A stretch of 7,771 nucleotides of DNA from CAZGYE01 sp964530165. GTDB taxonomy: Bacteria > Planctomycetota > Planctomycetia > Planctomycetales > Planctomycetaceae. The DNA lies in NCBI GenBank assembly GCA_964530165.1, contig CAZGYE010000280.1, positions 1-7,771 of the forward strand. Reading direction: 5' to 3'. The notes beneath the pieces are model-generated. The model made no database searches. It saw nothing but the letters and a program-made list of their open reading frames with translations, and was not told the origin of the DNA. The first letter of the stretch is position 1. Every line of letters starts with the position of its first letter. Made by a program: the position numbers and the translations under genes. Positions 1-7,771 of this stretch are shown one piece after another.

Positions 1-122
1 ATTTCGATGGCTTCGCTTTCCACACGTGCCCGGACATCGGCGTCGGCCAATAGCAGGCAAATGAAGTGAGCTTCCCACGGGGCCCCGGCAGCGTACATTT
101 CGACCGGTCGCGCTTCGTGCAT
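1..122 (-). CDS. DUF2007-like small protein, N-terminal 40 residues (cut by window edge)
   Basis: The minus-strand frame opens with ATG at 122-120 and stays open to the window edge. A GGAG at 134-131 lies 8 nt upstream of the ATG and supports this start. The visible peptide begins MHEARPVEMYAAGAPWEAHF and continues with a hydrophobic ICLLLADADV stretch and RARVESEAIE. The pattern of a short beta strand (VEMYAAG), then an alanine/leucine-rich helix with EAHFICLLL, then a strand with RARVE resembles the DUF2007 'putative signal transducing protein' fold (typical opening: V-Y-x-A-x-x-x-E-A-x-x-x-x-x-L-L-x-x-x-G-I). That assignment comes from pattern memory only. It lies 78 bp downstream of the carB stop on the same strand with no terminator-like hairpin between them, so it may be cotranscribed with carB. 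The function is unknown and the C-terminus is outside the window. Confidence 0.6.
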   Translation of the reverse strand, partial: MHEARPVEMYAAGAPWEAHFICLLLADADVRARVESEAIE

Positions 123-200
123 GATGGATTCTCCAAAGCGGATCTATTCTACATCATCAACATTCACCCTGCAAAAAATTTGTGGAAACGACGCGGGAAG

Positions 201-3617
<3,417 letters not shown>

Positions 3618-3628
3618 GGTTTGCCAGA

Positions 3629-3649
3629 AGTCAGTAGTTAGTGGTTAGG
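3629..3649. repeat. Short heptamer array just upstream of the carB start
   Basis: Three consecutive seven-base units are visible: AGTCAGT, AGTTAGT, GGTTAGG, possibly continuing into AAGTGCC. The array ends 11 nt before the carB GTG on the minus strand, where a Shine-Dalgarno would be expected. On the carB strand the unit reads ACTAACT and contains an in-frame TAA, so this array could not be read through as protein. The effect on translation is unknown. Confidence 0.65.
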
Positions 3650-3666
3650 AAGTGCCGGCAGCGCGT

Positions 3667-3702
3667 AAAAAGGAGCGGTGCGACACGGAGGTAGGCGCTC
3701 CT
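3667..3702 (-). terminator. Probable rho-independent terminator after the transglutaminase-like gene
   Basis: On the minus strand, AGGAGCG (3702-3696) pairs perfectly with CGCTCCT (3677-3671) across an 18-nt loop. The stem is followed directly by T residues (five consecutive T, 3671-3667). It lies 120 bp after the stop of the 3822-4865 gene and upstream of carB, which fits separate transcription of the two. The stem is only 7 bp and the loop is long, so confidence is moderate. Confidence 0.42.
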
Positions 3703-3712
3703 GAGGACAGGA

Positions 3713-3790
3713 TTAGTCGACATTGTCGAAGTCCTGACGCCCCGGGGCAATGACCTCATCCCGGTACTTGGACCCGTCGTCACCGCTCAC
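3713..3790 (-). other. Possible 25-codon ORF or gene remnant
   Basis: Between the transglutaminase-like gene and carB, the minus strand has a short open stretch from GTG (3790) to TAA (3713). It would encode VSGDDGSKYRDEVI then APGRQDFDNVD. The composition is protein-like (acidic, hydrophilic, planctomycete-like codons), unlike the neighbouring repeats. There is no Shine-Dalgarno, and the frame is closed by a TAA 9 nt upstream of the GTG. It could be a very small gene, the 3' relic of a lost gene, or chance. I do not recognise the peptide. Confidence 0.15.
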
Positions 3791-3821
3791 CAGAATAGAT
3801 TAACCGATGTCGCGCACCGGT

Positions 3822-4865
3822 TCAATCATCCGTCTCCTGTTTCTGCTCCAGTTTTTCGGTTTCGAGAGTCCGCGTGCAGCTCAAGCGCGCCGGACCACCC
3901 TGGGCCCAGGCGGTTTGTGGGACGTAGCGCACGTGCCGGCGAGTCAGAGCGTCGTAAAACCGGTCGCCCTTTTGCAGAATCGGACGGTACTCGGTCATTT
4001 CGCCGAACCAGTCGGGACCGGAGACCTGGGCGGGAATCCAGTAACCCTGCCTTTGCTTGTCTTGGAGGTAGAACTCGGGGTATGCGTGGCCTTCGATCCA
4101 CACGGTCCGAGCCGGGATCCTGGAGACGCGACACAACGCCACGAACAAAGCGGTCATGTCTTCACAGTCACCGGTCTTCTTGTCGAGAGCGTAGACCGCT
4201 CCTCGGAACTTGCCGAACTCGTACTGCACGTTCTCGCGGACCCAGTCGAAGTACTGGCGTGTTGTGGTCCAGGCGTCGGCGTCGGGTTTTGTAAGCGACT
4301 CGGCAAGTTGTACGATCCGGCCGTTCTTGGTCTCCACGCCAGGCGCGGCTATCAGGAAGCCGCGCAACTCTCGCGAGAGCTTTTTCACTGCCAGCAGCTC
4401 GGACGGATTCACTTGGAAATGGATGCGGTAGCGGGTGAGTTCGTAGACCCGCTCGACGACCGCCGATGAGCCTCCGCGGATGTACGGAACGCGGAACACC
4501 AACATGCCGGCTTGACCGCGGAACTGCGTGAGGGTGGTCCTCGATCCGGGCGGCTTGGTCTCGCTCAACAGCCGCACCTTCTGCTCCGGCCAGTCGATGG
4601 GCACCGGCCCGGTGGCCGTCACGTTGCGAATTGTCACGCGCGGAGCGTCCACGCGGATCGTCACCTTCATGCGGTAAGTCCGCGGATCGGACAGCTTGAA
4701 TCCCACCACCTCGCGCTCGGGTGCGCTGAGTTGGGGCGAATGATCCACTTTCGGTTCAGCAGCCCGGATCGACGCCGAATCACCTAACAGCCAGACCTGC
4801 GCCAGGACGGCGGCCAGCATGACGAACACGGCTGGTCGAATGATAGATCGGGTTTGTCTCACCAT
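3822..4865 (-). CDS. Exported transglutaminase-like (papain-fold) domain protein
   Basis: The protein has 347 residues. The N-terminus MVRQTRSIIR is basic and is followed by a hydrophobic run (about 11-28) and a likely cleavage region near SIRAAE (about 32-37), so it is probably exported. Residues about 40-190 form a beta-rich region without a motif I recognise. The transglutaminase-like core follows at about 195-285: YFDWVRENVQYEFG (205-218), the nucleophile motif KTGDCEDMTALFVALCR with Cys234, then GIPAR-type SRIPARTVWIEGHAYPEFYL with His260. In this superfamily the third triad residue is usually Asp in a W-x-x-x-D segment after the His; the matching segment reads YWIPAQ, with Gln280. The acceptor substrate and biological role are unknown; such proteins act as proteases, amidases or transamidases. 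The start is ATG at 4865 because an in-frame TAG lies eight codons upstream. It is the same strand as the ClpP-like gene, but a terminator-like element separates them. Confidence 0.85.
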   Translation of the reverse strand: MVRQTRSIIRPAVFVMLAAVLAQVWLLGDSASIRAAEPKVDHSPQLSAPEREVVGFKLSDPRTYRMKVTIRVDAPRVTIRNVTATGPVPIDWPEQKVRLLSETKPPGSRTTLTQFRGQAGMLVFRVPYIRGGSSAVVERVYELTRYRIHFQVNPSELLAVKKLSRELRGFLIAAPGVETKNGRIVQLAESLTKPDADAWTTTRQYFDWVRENVQYEFGKFRGAVYALDKKTGDCEDMTALFVALCRVSRIPARTVWIEGHAYPEFYLQDKQRQGYWIPAQVSGPDWFGEMTEYRPILQKGDRFYDALTRRHVRYVPQTAWAQGGPARLSCTRTLETEKLEQKQETDD

Positions 4866-4891
4866 ATTGGGACGGCCTACGAACGTCTAAC

Positions 4892-4961
4892 AAAAAAATG
4901 GCGAGCGGCCGGCGTAAGCCGGCTGTTCCGACAACCAGGGGGCTGACGCCCTCCGCTCGCC
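4892..4961 (-). terminator. Terminator-like hairpin and T-tract after the ClpP-like gene
   Basis: On the minus strand, GGCGAGCGG (4961-4953) pairs with CCGCTCGCC (4908-4900) and is followed by one A and then seven T (4898-4892). It lies 50 bp after the stop of the ClpP-like gene and about 26 nt before the next start codon. The stem encloses two smaller hairpins, so it is not a classic single-stem terminator, but the GC-rich closing stem plus T-run fits termination. Confidence 0.5.
4900..4961. repeat. Paired-hairpin imperfect palindrome (three-way-junction element)
   Basis: The outer arms ggcgagcgg (4900-4908) and ccgctcgcc (4953-4961) are a perfect 9-bp inverted repeat. Inside lie two hairpins: ccggc/gccgg with a GTAA loop (4909-4922) and gggc/gccc with a TGAC loop (4940-4951). 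Read from either end on its own strand, each half runs GGCGAGCGG, one base, then a hairpin with core GGCGTAAGCC or GGCGTCAGCC, so the element is two diverged copies of one half-unit placed head to head. Its sequence feels familiar from planctomycete intergenic regions (inference from memory). Confidence 0.75.
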
Positions 4962-4968
4962 TATCTAT

Positions 4969-5003
4969 GCAATTCTCAATTTTCAATTTTCAATTTTCAA
5001 TTC
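4969..5003. repeat. Heptamer array, five units (TCAATTT type)
   Basis: Consecutive units are GCAATTC, TCAATTT, TCAATTT, TCAATTT, TCAATTC. This is the least diverged array in the window and is AT-rich in a GC-rich setting. It lies 7 bp past the stop codon of the ClpP-like gene and 7 bp from the paired-hairpin element, so the two repeat types abut. Confidence 0.85.
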
Positions 5004-5010
5004 GCACTTG

Positions 5011-5622
5011 CTATGTTCCTCGTGCAATCTGGCTCCACAAGTCACCGGAGAACAAATCGACCATCTTCGCCAGGCCGGCTTCCACGACTTCCTGCCCCGA
5101 GACGAAACGTCCGGGGCGGTTCCAATCGGCGAGTTTCTCTTCCGGGACGTCGAACAACCGAGCCAGCAGGCCGTCGAGGTCCTCCTCCAAGACCTTGAAG
5201 TGCCGGGCCCACTCGGCCGCTTCCTCCACCCTCACATCCTCGTCGCTGTGCCAGCGAATGGAATGAAACAACAGCGTCGCATGCGGCGTCACGTAGCGGT
5301 GTTTGCAGGCGGCAAACGGCAACAGCGTCGCCGAGGAGCATTCGCTGGCGACTACGCCGGTCACCACCAGGCCTCGCAGCCGGATCACGCTGGCCAGCGC
5401 CAGTCCGACGTAGGCGCTGCCGCCGCACGAGTCGAAGAAAATCGTCCCCCGGCTGTTGCGCGGGAGCTCGACCAACCGGTCCAGCAGCTCGGACTGCTTC
5501 TCGGTGAGGTCTCCGAAGATGGCCAGCTCCCACCGGGCGGTGCGATCACGTTCGAGCCGTGATGGTGCAGTCGAATGAGCCAACGGCGGATACGGTTTCA
5601 GCCGGCCATGGAAAGCGTTCAT
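5011..5622 (-). CDS. ClpP/crotonase-fold serine peptidase-like protein with altered triad
   Basis: From the ATG at 5622 the product has 203 residues, close to ClpP (about 200). ClpP is the proteolytic chamber subunit working with Clp ATPases. Visible matches in order: strand and oxyanion segment GTIFFDSCGGSAYVGLALAS (59-78; compare INSPGG in ClpP), VVASECSSATLLPFAA (91-105) with Ser97 at the nucleophile position, HATLLFHS with His120 at the catalytic His position, and a C-terminal RFVSGQEVVEAGLAKMVD (172-189) matching the R-F-x-S-A-x-E-A-x-E-Y-G-x-x-D segment. The residue just before that segment, Asp in active ClpP, is Gly171 here. The open frame extends upstream to 5895, but that extension crosses the heptamer array and has no family similarity, so I used the first ATG fitting ClpP length; ATG 5676 is an alternative. 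No convincing Shine-Dalgarno precedes either. It may be an active ClpP paralogue, a ClpR-like inactive partner, or another ClpP-fold peptidase. Confidence 0.78.
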   Translation of the reverse strand: MNAFHGRLKPYPPLAHSTAPSRLERDRTARWELAIFGDLTEKQSELLDRLVELPRNSRGTIFFDSCGGSAYVGLALASVIRLRGLVVTGVVASECSSATLLPFAACKHRYVTPHATLLFHSIRWHSDEDVRVEEAAEWARHFKVLEEDLDGLLARLFDVPEEKLADWNRPGRFVSGQEVVEAGLAKMVDLFSGDLWSQIARGT

Positions 5623-5731
5623 CGGATTCGTGCGCCTGTGTCGGATGCAGAGATGGGTACAGCACGTTGCTGACATCCAATCGCTTTTACCCGGCTTTTG
5701 GCTCGACTGCAAGATTCTCGCCGGTACCATA

Positions 5732-5773
5732 GTGGGAAGTGCGGAGTTTGGAGTTCGGAATTCGGAGTGAATC
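5732..5773. repeat. Heptamer array, six units, upstream of the PmoA-like gene
   Basis: Units are GTGGGAA, GTGCGGA, GTTTGGA, GTTCGGA, ATTCGGA and GTGAATC. GTGCGGA is identical to units in the carB array, so the two belong to one family. The array ends exactly at the base before the Shine-Dalgarno (GAGGAG, 5774-5779) of the PmoA-like gene and probably forms most of that gene's short leader. A TACCAT at 5724-5729 could be a -10 box, but no -35 is evident. Confidence 0.8.
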
Positions 5774-5779
5774 GAGGAG
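5774..5779 (+). promoter_or_regulatory. Ribosome binding site deciding the GTG start of the PmoA-like gene
   Basis: GAGGAG lies 6 nt upstream of GTG at 5786. It is the strongest Shine-Dalgarno in the window and fixes the start at a GTG followed by a signal-peptide-like sequence. Confidence 0.8.
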
Positions 5780-5785
5780 AATCCC

Positions 5786-6700
5786 GTGAAATCGCTGCTG
5801 AGCCTCACCTGTGTGTTGTTCGCCTCCGGCGGCCTTGTCGCCGGCGAGCCGACCGTCAAGCTGACGAAAAAGACCGATACGGTCGAAGTCACCATCGGGG
5901 GCGAAGAATTCGCCGTCTACAACTTTGGCCGTAAGCTTCCCAAGCCGTTTTTCTCACCGGTGCGCGCTCCCGGTGGTGCGATCGTCACGCGGCCCATTGA
6001 ACGAAAGGGAGACGACCATCCCCACCAGAAAGGGATCTGGCTGGCCGTTGACGAGGTCAACGACGTCAAGTTCTGGGCGGAGAAGGGGAAAATCGAGAAT
6101 GCTTCGCTGAAATTGCTCTCTAGCGAAGGCAACCCGGCACAGTTCGAGGCGGTCAATCGCTGGCTGGACGAGCAGGGCAACCTGGTCGTCACGGAGAAGA
6201 CCGTCATCAGCGTCTTTGCCAATCGGGTGCTGGCCTACGACATCACGTTTTCCGCGGGGAACAATCAGGTGACCTTCGACGACACGAAGGAGGGACTCTT
6301 CGGGTTCCGCATGGTCGACTCGATGCGCGAAAAACAGGGGGGCAAGGTCGTCAACGCCGACGGGCTGGAAGGCACGAAAGCCTGCTGGGGTCAGACGTCC
6401 GACTGGGTCGACTATTACGGCGAGGTGCAAGGCGAGACGTTCGGGCTGACGATTTTCGATCATCCGCAGAACTTCCGCCGTTCGCGTTACCACGTCCGCA
6501 ACTACGGCCTGTTCTCGGTGAGCCCATTCGGCCAGAGGGCGTACACTCGGGGCAAGCAGCCGCAGTTGCCCGCCCAGCCCGTGGTGGTGCCGCCCGGGAA
6601 GAGCCTGCGTTTGCGTTACGGCATGTACGTCCACGCCGGCGACACCAAGAGCGCTCGCGTGGCTGAGACGTATCGAGACTACGTGAAGGCGGCCGACTGA
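5786..6700 (+). CDS. Secreted PmoA-like / DUF6807 family protein
   Basis: The product has 304 residues. The start is GTG with a strong Shine-Dalgarno. The N-terminus MKSLLSLTCVLFASGGLVAG is a typical signal peptide with a probable cleavage near residue 20-21, so the protein is exported. The mature part is beta-strand rich and carries hallmarks I associate with the family named 'methane oxygenase PmoA' in Pfam (now DUF6807): KPFFSPVRAPGGAIVTR (53-69), the histidine motif DDHPHQKGIW (76-85), FWAEKGKI (96-103), and DHPQNFRRSRYHVRNYGLFS (225-244). The family is common in planctomycetes and Bacteroidetes near sugar-related genes. The PmoA name is misleading: this is not the membrane subunit of particulate methane monooxygenase. 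The biochemical role is not established and no partner genes are in the window. It is transcribed divergently from the ClpP-like gene with 163 bp between starts. Confidence 0.85.
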   Translation: MKSLLSLTCVLFASGGLVAGEPTVKLTKKTDTVEVTIGGEEFAVYNFGRKLPKPFFSPVRAPGGAIVTRPIERKGDDHPHQKGIWLAVDEVNDVKFWAEKGKIENASLKLLSSEGNPAQFEAVNRWLDEQGNLVVTEKTVISVFANRVLAYDITFSAGNNQVTFDDTKEGLFGFRMVDSMREKQGGKVVNADGLEGTKACWGQTSDWVDYYGEVQGETFGLTIFDHPQNFRRSRYHVRNYGLFSVSPFGQRAYTRGKQPQLPAQPVVVPPGKSLRLRYGMYVHAGDTKSARVAETYRDYVKAAD

Positions 6701-6729
6701 TCGGCGGTTCCGGCTCTGAAGCAGCCGCT

Positions 6730-6752
6730 GTGTGTGCGAAACACACCTGTTT
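6730..6752 (+). terminator. Weak terminator candidate after the PmoA-like gene
   Basis: GTGTGT (6730-6735) pairs with ACACAC (6741-6746) across a GCGAA loop, 29 bp after the stop codon. The stem has only three G-C pairs, and the downstream T-tract is short (TGTTT), so termination here is uncertain. Confidence 0.22.
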
Positions 6753-6762
6753 CGCTCTGGCG

Positions 6763-6790
6763 TTGCAGGGGTGAGGTCTGCGCCTATAAT
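6763..6790 (+). promoter_or_regulatory. Candidate sigma-70-type promoter for aspS
   Basis: A perfect TATAAT lies at 6785-6790. A poor -35 candidate, TTGCAG (6763-6768), sits 16 bp upstream and matches the TTGACA consensus only in TTG. Transcription would begin near 6797 and give aspS a leader of about 215 nt containing the palindromic element at 6809-6972. It is the best promoter-like sequence seen in the window. Confidence 0.5.
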
Positions 6791-6808
6791 ACAGCCTCTT
6801 TGCGAGGG

Positions 6809-6972
6809 CGTGTTTGAACACGAAGGGCGAGGCCGCTGCCGAGCCGACAAAGCCCGCCGGTGGCAACCGGCGGGACCCACGGGTTGCCACCCGTGGGCTT
6901 TAATGCGAAATTTCGGTTCAATTGGAGTTTCACCCTCCCGAAATTTGCTCGTTGTGACCCCGTTCAAACACG
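6809..6972. repeat. 164-bp composite palindromic element with 11-bp terminal inverted repeats
   Basis: The ends are perfect inverted repeats: CGTGTTTGAAC (6809-6819) and GTTCAAACACG (6962-6972). At the centre lie two adjacent perfect 9-bp hairpins: CCCGCCGGT/ACCGGCGGG with loop GGCA (6853-6874) and CCCACGGGT/ACCCGTGGG with loop TGCC (6876-6897), flanked by AAAG (6849-6852) and CTTT (6898-6901). Between end and hairpin, the left arm has AGGGCGAGGCCGC and onward (6824-6845). The right arm, read on the minus strand, has the related AGGGTGAAACTCC and onward (6936-6915), with differences mostly transitions. The right arm carries two extra segments containing AAATTTCG, which themselves pair (6905-6916 with 6938-6948). 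No target-site duplication flanks the element and it encodes no plausible protein. It fills most of the 312-bp gap between the PmoA-like gene and aspS. Confidence 0.75.
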
Positions 6973-6997
6973 TTCCACCAGGACGTCAGCTCTTTTC

Positions 6998-7003
6998 AAA
7001 GGA
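6998..7003 (+). promoter_or_regulatory. Ribosome binding site of aspS
   Basis: AAAGGA lies 9 nt upstream of the GTG at 7013 and supports that codon as the aspS start. Confidence 0.6.
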
Positions 7004-7012
7004 CCTGCCACG

Positions 7013-7771
7013 GTGTTACGAACACAGTTGCGGACACATACCTGCGGCGAATTGCGTCGCGAAAACGTTGGAGAAACGGTGACCGTGTGTGGTTGGGTTG
7101 ACAGCTACCGCGATCACGGCGGTCTGGTGTTCGTCGACCTGCGAGACCGGTACGGCAAGACCCAGATTGTGTTTCGTCCCGAACAGGGCAAAGAGATGCA
7201 CGCGCTGGCTCGCGGTCTTCGCAGCGAAGACGTCATTCTGGCCACCGGTGAAGTCGTGCCCCGGCGAGACAAGGACGTCAATCCCAAGATGCGGACCGGC
7301 GAGATCGACGTCCGCGCCGGCGAGCTCGAGGTCCTCAACAAGTGCAAAACGCCGCCGTTCGAGCCCGGTGCAACCGAGCTGCCGAACGAGGAGCTCCGGC
7401 TGCGGTACCGCTTTATCGATCTCCGCCGGAAAAAGCTGCAAGAGGCGATGCTGCTCAGGCACCGTTTGACCAAAGCGGTCCGCGACTATTTTGACGTCAA
7501 CGGTTTCATCGACATCGAGACGCCAATGCTCGGCAAGAGCACGCCGGAAGGCGCCCGCGATTATCTGGTTCCCAGCCGCGTGCACGAAGGCGGCTTCTAC
7601 GCGCTGCCGCAATCGCCGCAGATTTACAAGCAGATTCTGATGGTGGCCGGCTACGACCGGTACATACAGCTCGCGCGCTGTTTCCGCGACGAAGACCTGC
7701 GCGCCGACCGCCAGCCGGAGTTCACACAGATCGACCTCGAGATGGCTTTCGTCGGGCGGGACGACATTCTC
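7013..7771 (+). CDS. aspS: Aspartyl-tRNA synthetase, N-terminal 253 residues (cut by window edge)
   Basis: AspS attaches aspartate to tRNA in the cytoplasm (class IIb synthetase). The frame opens at GTG 7013 with AAAGGA upstream and is open to the end of the window. The visible part contains the OB-fold anticodon-binding domain (about 1-110: TVCGWVDSYRDHGGLVFVDL, DVNPKMRTGEIDV), the hinge, and the start of the catalytic core: ELRLRYRFIDLRR (motif 1 region), ETPMLGKSTPEGARDYLVPS (flipping loop), FYALPQSPQIYKQ, and motif 2 CFRDEDLRADRQPEFTQID. These match bacterial AspRS almost residue for residue. The bacterial-type insertion domain and motif 3 lie beyond the window. Residue 35 is His in RDHGG, a position linked to relaxed tRNA-Asn recognition in non-discriminating AspRS. 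A long leader with the palindromic element separates it from a candidate promoter at 6763-6790. Confidence 0.96.
   Translation, partial: MLRTQLRTHTCGELRRENVGETVTVCGWVDSYRDHGGLVFVDLRDRYGKTQIVFRPEQGKEMHALARGLRSEDVILATGEVVPRRDKDVNPKMRTGEIDVRAGELEVLNKCKTPPFEPGATELPNEELRLRYRFIDLRRKKLQEAMLLRHRLTKAVRDYFDVNGFIDIETPMLGKSTPEGARDYLVPSRVHEGGFYALPQSPQIYKQILMVAGYDRYIQLARCFRDEDLRADRQPEFTQIDLEMAFVGRDDIL

Noticed and set aside
4969..5003. CRISPR array
   Set aside because: The repeats are 7 bp in direct tandem with no spacers, and no cas genes are present.
5623..5895. N-terminal extension of the ClpP-like protein to 294 residues
   Set aside because: The extension reads through the heptamer array and overlaps the start and signal-peptide codons of the PmoA-like gene. 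It shows no ClpP similarity.
5786..6700. Particulate methane monooxygenase subunit PmoA
   Set aside because: The product is a soluble, secreted, beta-rich protein without the membrane helices of true PmoA. The shared name comes from a Pfam label.
5954..6967. Minus-strand open frame of 337 codons
   Set aside because: It is antisense to the PmoA-like gene, and its N-terminal part is a translation of the palindromic element at 6809-6972, so it is a repeat-driven spurious frame.
6809..6972. Insertion sequence or integron attC site
   Set aside because: There is no transposase, no visible target-site duplication, and no integrase-type core sites. The element is too short to be autonomous.
6797..7012. 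T-box or other amino-acid riboswitch controlling aspS
   Set aside because: I could not find a T-box motif or specifier arrangement. The structure is explained by a self-symmetric repeat element.

Overview
The window looks like chromosomal DNA of a planctomycete, probably of the Pirellula/Rhodopirellula type. This is an inference. It rests on a secreted PmoA-like (DUF6807) protein, GC-rich coding sequence with frequent GTG starts and weak Shine-Dalgarno sites, and gaps filled with degenerate seven-base tandem repeats and paired-hairpin palindromes of a kind I associate with that group. I see no transposase, phage gene, CRISPR array, tRNA or rRNA.

Layout. The left two thirds read on the minus strand. 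From right to left they are a ClpP-like serine peptidase (5622-5011), an exported transglutaminase-like protein (4865-3822), the large subunit of carbamoyl phosphate synthetase (carB, 3617-201), and the first 40 codons of a DUF2007-like small protein (122 to beyond position 1). The right third reads on the plus strand: a secreted PmoA-like/DUF6807 protein (5786-6700) and the 5' two fifths or so of aspartyl-tRNA synthetase (aspS, 7013 to beyond 7771). The genes do not form one pathway. carB feeds pyrimidine and arginine synthesis, aspS is translation, and the two exported proteins and the ClpP-like protein are separate functions. carB and the DUF2007-like gene are 78 bp apart on the same strand and may be cotranscribed.

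The notable content is repeat structure. Four arrays of degenerate heptamers occur (1789-1942, 3629-3649, 4969-5003, 5732-5773). The largest, 22 units in one unbroken seven-base register, lies inside carB. It encodes roughly 50 extra residues in the linker between the two homologous halves of the enzyme without breaking the frame. Two further intergenic elements (4900-4961 and 6809-6972) are head-to-head imperfect palindromes, each arm folding into its own hairpin. The second is bounded by 11-bp perfect inverted repeats and lies in the probable 5' leader of aspS, downstream of a perfect TATAAT box. The main candidates for follow-up are the heptamer arrays, above all the in-frame one, and the two palindromic elements.
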